Below are positions 1 through 7,559 of a stretch of 38,921 nucleotides of DNA, one piece after another. Under the pieces are notes generated by a model. The model was not told the origin of the DNA, did not search any database, and saw only the letters and a list, made by a program, of their open reading frames with translations. Both the position numbers and the translations under genes were made by a program. This DNA comes from Kitasatospora sp. Root107 (GTDB lineage: Bacteria; Actinomycetota; Actinomycetes; Streptomycetales; Streptomycetaceae): assembly GCF_001424875.1 (NCBI RefSeq), contig NZ_LMCT01000029.1, positions 25,577 to 64,497 of the forward strand. Reading direction: 5' to 3'. The stretch's first letter is position 1, and every line of letters begins with the position of its first letter.

Positions 1-1473
1 GGGGAGCCGGTCGAGCGGCTGCTGGGCGCGCGTCCGTGGACGGCACTGCCGTGGCTGCGCGATCCGGTGTACGAGTACCACTACCGGGCGGCGGTCATCA
101 GCGGGCAGTCCACCTCGTTCGTCGCACTGCGACCGCCGGACCGGTGGCTGTCCTTCCAGCTCTTCCCGGACACCACCGGACTCACCGCTCGGATCACCGC
201 GGCCGATGCCTTCGGCCACGGCCCGCCCGCCGAAGCGCCCGCCGAGCCTGCGGTGCACACCCGACCCGGAGCGCTCTACCACATCCTTCACCTCGCCAGC
301 GCGCTGACCGAGGCGGTCAGCGTGCAGGACGTGGTGAGCATGGTCTCCGAGCAGATCGTGCCGGCCTTCGGCGGCCAGGCTGTCGCGGTGCTGCTGGCCG
401 AGAGCGGCCGACTGCGCATCGTGGGCCACCACGGCTATCCCCCCGGCCTGGTCGACCGGTTCGACGGCACCCCGCTGACGGAGGCCACGCCCGGTGTGCG
501 GGCGTCGACCAGCCCGGTGCCGGCCTTCTTCGAGAGCCGCGCGGAGCTGGAAGGGCTCTACCCCGACCGCCCCGAGACCCGGGACGGGATGGCCGCGTGG
601 GCCTATCTGCCGCTGGTGACCTCGCGCAGGCTGATCGGTACCTGCGTGCTTGCGTTCGCCGAGCAGCACCGCTTCAGCACGGAGGAGCGCACCATCCTCA
701 CCTCACTCGGCGGTCTGATCGCCCAGGCACTGGACCGGGCCCGGCTGTACGACACCAAGCTCGGCCTCGCTCGCGGACTCCAGGACAGCCTGCTGCCCCA
801 CGCGCTGCCCGCCGTCCCGGGCCTGCAGACCAGCGCGCGCTACCTGCCGGGCACCGAGGGCATGGACGTCGGAGGCGACTTCTACGACATCATCCGCGTC
901 GGGCCCGACACTGTGGCCGTCGTCATCGGCGACGTCGAGGGCCACAATGTCAACGCCGCCGCGCTGATGGGCCAGATCCGCACCGCTGTGCGCGCCTTCG
1001 CAGCGGCCGACGCCGATCCCAGCACCGTGCTCGCGCGCACCAACCGCCTCCTGGCCGACCTGGACACCGCCCTGCTGGCCAGCTGCGCCTACCTTCGCGT
1101 CGATCTCAGCCACCGCGTGGCCTGGCTGGCCGATGCCGGCCACCCCGTGCCTTTGCTGTACGGCCCGGACGGGCGGGCGCGGCCGCTGGAGCCGCCCAGC
1201 GGAGTAGTGCTGAACGTCGACCCCGACGCCGAGTACCCGCAGATGCGCATCGACCTTCCGATCGGCACCACCCTGGTCCTCTACACCGACGGCCTCGTCG
1301 ACACACCCGGTGCCGACCTCGATCAGGCCCTGGCCGACCTCACCGCCACGCTCGCCCGCCACGGCGGCGACCCGCTCGACCAGCTGGCCGACGCGCTCGT
1401 CGGCCGGGCCAGACAAGCAGAGCACCGGACCGATGACATCGCGCTGCTGCTGGTCCGGTCCGTCGCCCGGTGA
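1..1473 (+). CDS. SpoIIE-type PP2C phosphatase with GAF domain, 5' end outside window
   Basis: The frame is open from base 1, so the N-terminus lies outside the window; 490 residues are visible. The first ~65 look like the end of a PAS-type sensor domain. Residues ~80-245 form a GAF domain. Residues ~255-490 are a SpoIIE-type PP2C serine phosphatase with GGDFYD (Asp293, Asp296), a GDVEGHN motif (Asp311), YTDG (Asp430) and the terminal TDD (Asp478, Asp479), so the metal-binding residues look complete. There is no C-terminal HATPase. Such enzymes usually dephosphorylate anti-anti-sigma (STAS) proteins in response to a signal read by PAS/GAF. The next gene starts 27 bases downstream on the same strand and is another phosphatase, so the two are probably co-transcribed. 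Confidence 0.9.
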   Translation, partial: GEPVERLLGARPWTALPWLRDPVYEYHYRAAVISGQSTSFVALRPPDRWLSFQLFPDTTGLTARITAADAFGHGPPAEAPAEPAVHTRPGALYHILHLASALTEAVSVQDVVSMVSEQIVPAFGGQAVAVLLAESGRLRIVGHHGYPPGLVDRFDGTPLTEATPGVRASTSPVPAFFESRAELEGLYPDRPETRDGMAAWAYLPLVTSRRLIGTCVLAFAEQHRFSTEERTILTSLGGLIAQALDRARLYDTKLGLARGLQDSLLPHALPAVPGLQTSARYLPGTEGMDVGGDFYDIIRVGPDTVAVVIGDVEGHNVNAAALMGQIRTAVRAFAAADADPSTVLARTNRLLADLDTALLASCAYLRVDLSHRVAWLADAGHPVPLLYGPDGRARPLEPPSGVVLNVDPDAEYPQMRIDLPIGTTLVLYTDGLVDTPGADLDQALADLTATLARHGGDPLDQLADALVGRARQAEHRTDDIALLLVRSVAR

Positions 1474-1500
1474 AGCGCGACGGGGAAGGAGACGGTTTCC

Positions 1501-3342
1501 GTGGCACGCACTCCCCTGCTGGCCCTGCGCGGCATCTCCAAGCGGTTCGGTTCCGTGCAGGCCCTCAGCGACGTCGGCCTCGACGTCGCTGAGGGGGAGG
1601 TCGTCGCGCTGGTCGGGGACAATGGTGCCGGCAAGTCCACCCTGGTCAAGATCATTGCCGGAGTGTGCCCGCCGGACAGCGGCGTCATCGAATGGGAGGG
1701 AAACCGGGTTAACCTCCGCCAGCCGATGGACGCCCAGAACCTCGGCATCGCCACCGTCTACCAGGATCTGTCGTTGTGCGACAACCTGGACACGGTTGGC
1801 AATGTCTTCCTCGGCCGCGAACTGCGCAGGTTCGGCATCCTCAACGAGGTCGAGATGGAACGCCGCTGCCGCGAGCTGCTGAGCGCCCTATCCATCCGGA
1901 TACCCAGTCTGCGCGTCCCGGTCGGCTCGCTCTCCGGCGGCCAGCGGCAGACCGTCGCGATCGCGCGCTCACTGATCGGCCAGCCCCGGATCGTGATCCT
2001 GGACGAGCCCACCGCCGCCCTCGGCATCGGACAGACCGCCCTGGTCCTGGAGCTGGTCGAGCAGCTGCGTGCCCAGCGGCTCGGTGTGCTGATGGTCAGC
2101 CACGACCTGGAGAACGTACGGGCGGTCGCCGACCGGGTGGCGGTGCTGCGTCTCGGCCGCAACGGCGGCTCCTTCGACACGAGGTTCGCCACGCACGAGC
2201 AGCTCGTCGCGGCCGTCACCGGCGACCACAGCACGGCCGTGACCCTCCAACAGAGCCTGCTGCCACATGGACTGCCCGAGCAGAACGCGCTCGACGTCGC
2301 CTACCGCTACCTGCCCGCACAGCAGGGCGTCGGCGGAGACTGGTTCGATGTCATCCCGCTGTCCGGCAGCCGCGTCGCGCTGGTCGTGGGAGACATCGTC
2401 GGACACGGCGTACACGCCGCCGCCACCATGGGCCGCCTCAGAACGGCGGTGCACAACTTCTCGATGCTGGACCTGCCGCCCGACGACCTCCTGGCCCACC
2501 TCGACGAGCTCGTCAGCCGGATCGACAAGGACGAGGCCATCGCGCACAGTGATCCCGGGATCACCGGGGCCACCTGCCTGTACGCGATCTACGACCCGGT
2601 GTCGGGATACTGCGAGCTGGCCCGGGCCGGTCATCTTCCACCCGCGCTCATCGCGCCCGACGGCACGGCGGAGTACGTCGACCTGCCGGCCGGCCCGCCG
2701 CTCGGCGTGGGCGGACTGCCCTTCGAGACGGCACAGCTGAAGGTGCCCGAGGGCAGTCGGCTGGTGCTGTACACCAACGGCCTCGTCGTGGACCGCAGCC
2801 GGGACATCGACCATGGACTCGAGATCCTCCGCGACACCCTGGCCGGTGCCAACCGGACGCCCGAGGAGACCTGCGACGCCGTGCTCGACACACTGCTGCC
2901 CACGAGCTCAAGGGACGATGTCGCCCTTCTCGTGGCGCGCACCCGCGCATTGGCGGACGACCGCGTCGCCCAGTGGGACGTGCCCTCGGACCCTGCCGCG
3001 GTGGCCGACATCCGGGCCCGGGCCACGGTGCAGCTGGCCGAGTGGGGCCTGGAGGAGATGGCGTTCAGCACCGAGCTGATCCTCAGCGAGCTGGTCACCA
3101 ACGCGATCCGGTACGGCGGCGCGCCGATCACCGCCCGCCTGCTGTGGGACCGCACGCTGATCTGCGAAGTCTCGGATACCAGCAGCAGTGCCCCACACCT
3201 GCGCTATGCCGCGACCACGGACGAAGGCGGGCGCGGACTGTTCCTCGTCGCCCAGATCGCCGAGCGCTGGGGCAGCCGGTACAGTCCAGCCTGCAAGATC
3301 ATCTGGGCGGAGCAGCAACTCCCCACGGCGCCGCTCCGCTGA
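1501..3342 (+). CDS. ABC-type sugar ATPase fused to SpoIIE PP2C phosphatase and RsbW-like HATPase
   Basis: GTG start preceded by a GGAAGGAGA ribosome site; 613 residues. Residues 1-241 are a whole carbohydrate-type ABC ATPase (FrcA/XylG-like): Walker A GDNGAGKST 39-47, Q-loop Gln88, signature LSGGQRQ 144-150, Walker B ILDEP 166-170, H-loop His201, ending at LVAAVTG where stand-alone ATPases of this type also end. Without a linker, residue ~245 enters a PP2C phosphatase: GGDWFD (Asp280, Asp283), GDIVGHG and a terminal DD (472-473). Residues ~485-605 are a GHKL/RsbW-like ATPase: N-box ELVTN 530-534, Asp559, then a GGRGL loop. The usual YTDG motif reads YTNG (Asn426), so phosphatase activity may be altered. 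The PP2C-HATPase part closely resembles that of the gene at 10312. Domain identities are clear; the role of the ABC domain (sensor, or link to a permease) is unknown. Confidence 0.9.
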   Translation: MARTPLLALRGISKRFGSVQALSDVGLDVAEGEVVALVGDNGAGKSTLVKIIAGVCPPDSGVIEWEGNRVNLRQPMDAQNLGIATVYQDLSLCDNLDTVGNVFLGRELRRFGILNEVEMERRCRELLSALSIRIPSLRVPVGSLSGGQRQTVAIARSLIGQPRIVILDEPTAALGIGQTALVLELVEQLRAQRLGVLMVSHDLENVRAVADRVAVLRLGRNGGSFDTRFATHEQLVAAVTGDHSTAVTLQQSLLPHGLPEQNALDVAYRYLPAQQGVGGDWFDVIPLSGSRVALVVGDIVGHGVHAAATMGRLRTAVHNFSMLDLPPDDLLAHLDELVSRIDKDEAIAHSDPGITGATCLYAIYDPVSGYCELARAGHLPPALIAPDGTAEYVDLPAGPPLGVGGLPFETAQLKVPEGSRLVLYTNGLVVDRSRDIDHGLEILRDTLAGANRTPEETCDAVLDTLLPTSSRDDVALLVARTRALADDRVAQWDVPSDPAAVADIRARATVQLAEWGLEEMAFSTELILSELVTNAIRYGGAPITARLLWDRTLICEVSDTSSSAPHLRYAATTDEGGRGLFLVAQIAERWGSRYSPACKIIWAEQQLPTAPLR

Positions 3343-3414
3343 ACGATCGGGCTCCGTGCGGCCGCACTGAGAGCCCTCTCCGCACATCAAGCAAGGCTTA
3401 AGGGAACGTCAAGT

Positions 3415-3660
3415 CGCGAGTCCGCCCGCTTCGCATCCGGCGCGGCCGCCGGGGTGAGCGGCCTGGTGCAGGTCCGGCTCGGCAGCCCCACGGCCCCGCC
3501 GGTCGGCAGCTTCGCCATCGCCTCCACCGGCGGCTGGCAGAGCTGGCGCACGGTCCCGGCCGACATCGGCCGGACCACCGGCACCCACGACGTCTACCTC
3601 ACCTTCGACAGCGGCCAGCCCGCCGACTTCGCCAACCTCAACTGGTTCACCTTCGGGTAG
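3415..3660 (+). pseudogene. Remnant of a secreted glycoside hydrolase: CBM6 C-terminal fragment
   Basis: An open stretch of about 80 codons resembles the last two thirds of a family 6 carbohydrate-binding module, with the typical GGWQSW and GTHDVYLTF motifs and a TADF/NLNWFTF-like end followed by a stop. No catalytic domain, signal peptide or plausible start lies upstream; the preceding ~70 bases follow the end of the phosphatase gene. It therefore looks like the tail of a lost secreted glycosidase. Family recognition is from motif memory; loss of the rest is seen directly. Confidence 0.65.
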
Positions 3661-3819
3661 CACCACGCCCGAACCGACGTCGTGCCGCGTCCGACCCGTG
3701 GCAGCGCCGAGTCCGGTCCCCGTCCAGCAGGCCAGGGACCGGACGTCCCCGGCCTCGTGCTCGTCCAGTTCACTCGGCCCGCCGAGGGTGGACAGCTCGG
3801 AGGCGAACTGGGTGTGAAG

Positions 3820-4314
3820 GTCCTGCCCGTTCAACGGGCGCGCCGCGGCGAGGATCCGCAGGCGCGGCGCGCTGCACTCGCCGACCATCTGCGCGAGAGC
3901 GGCCGCCTGAGCGCTGAGATCAGGGTTGATGACACCCTCGGAAACATCGCGATCGTTGCCGACCTCCGCGTCGGAAAGCTGCGGACCTCCATTGAGATCC
4001 TGGCTCCAGAGCAGGTATATCCGCTGAGCTGGGTCAAGCGCCTGGTCCGGCAACTCGCCGAGGCACCGGCGGACCTGCATATCGAGACCCTGACGGACGG
4101 CACCGGCCTCGGCCCGCGGGGAACCTTGGAGAGGCTCCGCCCGAGCCGGGCGACCTGCTGCCGAAGGATGCTTCCAAGATTACTGGCTTCCGGCTGTCCC
4201 TCTCCAAGAGCGTGGGAAGCACCCGCGGCAAGGCCGAGTCCAGCTTCATCCGCAGTGTCGACGCCGCCGTAGAGCGATTCCACCACGGTGTGGTCGCCTG
4301 TCTCGATCATCGCG
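3820..4314 (+). pseudogene. Frameshifted remnant of an unrecognised protein
   Basis: Two adjacent frames each look protein-like and join well. The first, to about 4138, contains LSWVKRLVRQLAEAPADLHI and ends near GPRGTLERLR. The second, from about 4140, reads PEPGDLLPKDASKITGFRLS and then SLSKSVGSTRGKAESSFIRS before fading near 4310. The shift is -1 around 4138-4140. No start codon or ribosome site is convincing, so the 5' end is probably missing too. I do not recognise the family. The opposite strand is also open over part of this stretch, so the strand call rests on the way the two frames join. Confidence 0.45.
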
Positions 4315-4448
4315 CAATCCGCCGACCGCAGTCGGTCGGCGTGGCGGCAGCCGGTATCGGACGACCCGTCCCAACTCGAGGCCGCGGACTGGACGGCAGG
4401 ACCTGCGAGCCCCGGCCCAGCCTCCGGAGCTCTCCCCGACCCGTCCGG

Positions 4449-5105
4449 TCAGCCGTCTGACTCCGTCCGGCGCATGGTGATGTGCGTGACGCCGCTGGGG
4501 GTGGTCACGGACTCGATCCCGAAACGCTTCTCAACACCTTCGAGGCCGTCCCACAGCCGCACGCCCCGGCCCAGGACCATGGGGACGACGACGACGTGCA
4601 GATGGTCGATGAGGTCCGCGGCCAGGAACTCCCGGACGGTGCTCGGCCCGCCGCCGATCCGCACGTCCAGGCCGCCCGCGGCCCTACGCGCCTGGCGAAG
4701 CGCCTCCTCGGGCGTGGCGTCGATGAAGTGGAAGGTGGTACCCCCTTCCATCTCGACCGAAGGGCGACGGTGGTGGGTCAGGACGAACACCGGCGTGTGG
4801 AACGGCGGATTGGGCCCCCACCACCCGGTCCACTCATGGTTCTCCCACGGGCCGCGCTGGGGCCCGAACTTGTTCCGCCCCATGATCTCCGCGCCGATGC
4901 CCGTAGCCCAGGTGTTCGCCATCGCGTCATCGACCCCGGCGCCGCCCCCGCTCTCCCCGCGCATCTCATGGAAACTCCGCGTCTGGAAGAACCACTCGTG
5001 CAATCGCCCGCCCGCATGCCCGAACGGCGCGTCGAGACTCTGCCCTTCACCGGTCGCGAAGCCGTCCAGGGATACCGAGAAGTTGTGCACTCTCACACCC
5101 GACAT
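4449..5105 (-). CDS. Dihydrofolate reductase family protein (RibD C-terminal-like)
   Basis: 218 residues from an ATG at 5105 with a clear GGAGG site about 8 bases upstream; a longer frame to 5183 lacks one. The protein begins with a strand typical of the family (VHNFSVSLDGF) and carries the NADPH-binding region GGGPSTVREFL followed by DHLHVVVVPMVLGRGVRLW, both characteristic of DHFR/RibD-C-like reductases. These are NADPH-dependent reductases of pterin- or pyrimidine-like substrates; actinomycetes have many paralogues of unknown substrate. It is intact among decayed neighbours and stands alone, with no same-strand partner close by. Family call is firm, substrate unknown. Confidence 0.88.
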   Translation of the reverse strand: MSGVRVHNFSVSLDGFATGEGQSLDAPFGHAGGRLHEWFFQTRSFHEMRGESGGGAGVDDAMANTWATGIGAEIMGRNKFGPQRGPWENHEWTGWWGPNPPFHTPVFVLTHHRRPSVEMEGGTTFHFIDATPEEALRQARRAAGGLDVRIGGGPSTVREFLAADLIDHLHVVVVPMVLGRGVRLWDGLEGVEKRFGIESVTTPSGVTHITMRRTESDG

Positions 5106-5566
5106 GACGCACCCTCCTACTACCTCGCACCCATGTGAACCGACAGACCCGCCCATCAAAGCCCTTCGCACCGATGCCGTCACGCACCATCACCCACAAG
5201 TGGTCATGTCGGGCCACATGGTGACCCCGCGGCCCGAGGCCGCTTCCGGCGTTCGAGCTGCGGCCGATCAGCATCAGCGCTGCGTCGGCCGGTGCCGGAT
5301 CCTTCGACGCCGACGTGAGACGGTCGGCAGCCAGAGCCTCGTGTCACTGTTCACGCTGTGTGCATCGGTCTTCGGCATCGCCGGCACGGACGCGGGCCGT
5401 TGACGAGTGCCCGCCGAAGGAAGCCAACTTCAGCCGGCGCATCGGTTCTCCAGACGAGTGAAGGTGTCTCACCCGGTGTACTTGACGAATCGCCGGCTCA
5501 GCCGGGCGACCCAGCTGTCGCCCGCCTACAGCTCTCCTGCCGTGGAACCCGTCACGGGCGGATCTT
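5106..5566. other. Gene-free stretch
   Basis: About 460 bases between the start of the DHFR-like gene and the end of the beta-propeller remnant. Short open frames exist on both strands, as expected for this base composition, but none shows recognisable motifs or a credible ribosome site. No convincing hairpin or repeat was seen. It presumably holds the promoter of the DHFR-like gene. Confidence 0.4.
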
Positions 5567-6110
5567 TCAACTGTCGACGGCGACGCGGCCGGAGATGCAG
5601 GCGATGCCATGGGGGCCGCTCTCGCCAGGCGTCGCCGATGGCGATGTCGCCGGCCACTGCCGCGCTCTTGAGGTGACCACGGTGACCGTGACGCCGGGCC
5701 GCGTTGGAGACGTACGCGAAGGCGCTGTCAGGCGAGGAGCTGATCGTCAGCGGCGTCAGTCCCACCTCGACGCTGCCGCGGGGCTCGAATGTCCCGGCCG
5801 CGAACAGGTGGAGCCGTCCGGGTGTGAGCTTGGGCAGGTCTCCCTCAACCGCGGCGGGATGAAGCCGACCTCGCCCGCCAGCAGCGTGCCGTCAGCGGTG
5901 ATGTGACGGGACAGCAGGTCCGGGGAGTCGGACGGTCCGCACGAGCGTGTCCGTCACGGTGTCGAACACACTCAAGCGGGAGGTTCGGCGCTGTTGCCGG
6001 TGAGAGAGAGTTTGGGTGTGGCGACGACGACCCAGCGGCCGTCGGGTGTCACCACCAGGCCCTCGCTTCCGGACATCAGGATCACGTCGGCCAGCTTGCG
6101 GGCCGTAGTT
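5567..6110 (-). pseudogene. Decayed YVTN/beta-propeller repeat protein
   Basis: On the minus strand, pieces of one protein can be followed through several frames. Around 6100-5970 there is LVVTPDGRWVVVATPKL, running to an in-frame stop near 5972. The sequence resumes directly after it with VFDTVTDTLVRTVRLPG. Further on are HITADGTLLAGEVGFIPP and then PLTISSSPDSAFAYVSNAA around 5765-5700. In yet another frame it ends with HGIACISGRVAVDS and a stop at 5567. SPDSAFAYVSN and the TPDGRW motif are typical blades of YVTN/WD40-like propellers. There are at least three frameshifts and one internal stop, so no functional product is expected. The 5' end runs into the HAD remnant without a start codon. 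Confidence 0.6.
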
Positions 6111-6124
6111 GGCGTCTGCCCTGA

Positions 6125-6732
6125 GTTTCGGTCAACGAGCTGTTCTCGTAGCTGCGCGGGCGTGGTGAACAGGTGGGTGCAGACCGAAAGAGCACGCGGC
6201 CTGGATGTTGTCGCTGCGGTCGTCGACGAAGAGGACCTGTTCGGCACGGGTGTCGAGCGCGTCCAGGCACCATGCGAAAGCGGCCGGCAGCGGGCTTGGC
6301 GTGGCCGATACGACAGGCGTAGGCACGCAGCTCGAAGTGGTCGAGCCAGGCGTGGCGACTGTCGTAGTGGACGGCGAGTTCCTCGGGAATGTTGGACAGC
6401 AGGGCGAGGCGGAGCCCGGACGAGGCGAGCTCGCCGAGGAGGTCGACCATGGCGCCGTCGACGGAGCTCCAGCTTGCGATATCGGACGCGACGAGGTCGG
6501 CGATCTGCCGGTCGTCGAAGCCGGTGCCCAGCGAGCGGGCGACCTGCTGCCAGTAGCCGGGGCCGGTGGTCAGACCCTGATCGTAGGGCGGGCGAAGTTG
6601 CCAGTACGCGTCCCAGAAGGCCCGTTCACCTACGTCGCTCACGCCGGCCAGGGAGGCCAGACGGTTCCGGCCGTCGGAAGCCTGGTCGTGGGCGATGACA
6701 CCGAAGAGATCGAAGAGGACGGTGTCGGTCAT
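6125..6732 (-). pseudogene. Frameshifted HAD-family hydrolase
   Basis: The start is intact (ATG at 6732): VLFDLFGV holds the HAD nucleophile region (FD-x-F in place of the common D-x-D), then LALLSNIPEEL (motif II) and GHAKP (motif III Lys). Near 6285 the frame shifts; AAFAWCLDAL and the motif IV acids VLFVDDRSDNIQAA follow in the next frame, and the end (CTHLFTTPAQLREQLVD) lies in a third. Two indels thus destroy the C-terminal third, although every HAD motif can still be read. It begins 4 bases after the DeoR gene on the same strand, consistent with a former DeoR-HAD operon for sugar-phosphate or nucleoside-phosphate metabolism. Confidence 0.75.
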
Positions 6733-6736
6733 GGGG

Positions 6737-7498
6737 TCATACTTTTCGGACCGTTACGCCGGCGGCCGTGATGGCCGCGACCTCGTCGTCGGGAGCGGAT
6801 GTGTCGGTGACCAGCGCATGCAGGGAGGTGACGGGTGCGACGAAGGCGAGGGCGGTGCGGTGGAGTTTGCCGGCCTCGGTGACGGCGATGACCCGGCGCG
6901 CCGAGGCGATGGCAGCGCGTTTGATGTCGGCGTCCTCCAAGTCGTAGGCGGTCAGGCCGTGTTCCGCGTTCAGGCCGCAGCAGCCGATGACCGCGGTGTC
7001 GAAGCGGAGAGCCGCCAGGGAAGCCCGGGTCAGCGGACCGGTCAGGGCCCCTTCACCCGGTCGGGGCCGGCCGCCGGGGATCAGCAGGGTCAGCTGTCCT
7101 GGGGACTCGGCGAGGCTGTTCACCGCCTGCAGTGACAGCGGCATCACGGTCACACGCCGCTCCCGCAGGACGCGGGCCACCTCAAGACAGGTGGTGCCGC
7201 TGTCGACCACCACCGACTCCCCGTCCGCGATCAGCCCGACGACCTCCGCGGCGATCCGCTGCTTCACCTCCAGACCCTCCTGGGCCCGGAGGGCGAAGGG
7301 CAGCTCCTCGCCGCGCAGGAGCAGATTCCTGGCCCCGCCCCGGTAGCGCTCCAGAGCACCCTGCCCGGCGAGCGTCTCCAGGTCGCGCCGGATGGTCATC
7401 TCCGACGCCCCGGTCAGCGCTGCCAGCTCCGCGACCCCGAGGCTGCCCGCCTCGCGTACCGCGTCTGTGATCTGCCTCAGTCGGTCCGTGTTCGCCAT
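6737..7498 (-). CDS. DeoR/GlpR-family transcriptional regulator
   Basis: 253 residues, the usual length. The N-terminus has a DeoR winged helix (GVAELAALTGASEMTIRRDL, residues ~20-40). The C-terminal sensor domain contains VVDSGTTCLEVA and a FDTAVIGCCGLN segment typical of the phosphosugar-binding DeoR fold. It is transcribed away from the MFS gene at 7560, and the 20-61 bases upstream hold a perfect inverted repeat that is a likely operator for both. No Shine-Dalgarno-like sequence precedes the ATG. The gene downstream is a broken HAD hydrolase. Effector is probably a phosphorylated sugar, by family; which one cannot be told. Confidence 0.93.
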   Translation of the reverse strand: MANTDRLRQITDAVREAGSLGVAELAALTGASEMTIRRDLETLAGQGALERYRGGARNLLLRGEELPFALRAQEGLEVKQRIAAEVVGLIADGESVVVDSGTTCLEVARVLRERRVTVMPLSLQAVNSLAESPGQLTLLIPGGRPRPGEGALTGPLTRASLAALRFDTAVIGCCGLNAEHGLTAYDLEDADIKRAAIASARRVIAVTEAGKLHRTALAFVAPVTSLHALVTDTSAPDDEVAAITAAGVTVRKV

Positions 7499-7517
7499 GA
7501 ACTCATTGAACAGTTTT

Positions 7518-7546
7518 GATGTTTGAAAAGCAAGTATTCAAACATC
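7518..7546. promoter_or_regulatory. Perfect inverted repeat, likely DeoR operator
   Basis: Two 10-base arms, GATGTTTGAA at 7518-7527 and TTCAAACATC at 7537-7546, are exact reverse complements separated by 9 bases. The site is AT-rich in GC-rich surroundings and sits between the divergent DeoR and MFS genes, overlapping the proposed MFS -35 box. Assignment to DeoR is inferred from position. Confidence 0.75.
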
Positions 7547-7552
7547 TACTGT
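7523..7552 (+). promoter_or_regulatory. Candidate promoter of the MFS gene, possibly leaderless
   Basis: TTGAAA at 7523-7528 and TACTGT at 7547-7552 are separated by 18 bases. Transcription would start about 7 bases later, at or next to the ATG at 7560, giving a leaderless mRNA. This fits the lack of any ribosome site. The -35 box lies inside the inverted repeat, so a bound regulator would block it. Confidence 0.4.
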
Positions 7553-7559
7553 GTTTGCT

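Noticed and set aside
1501..3342. The idea that the ABC-phosphatase fusion is two genes joined by a sequencing error
   Set aside because: The frame is continuous, with no stop, ribosome site or start codon at the junction near 2225, and the PP2C part would lack its own start; not excluded without read data.
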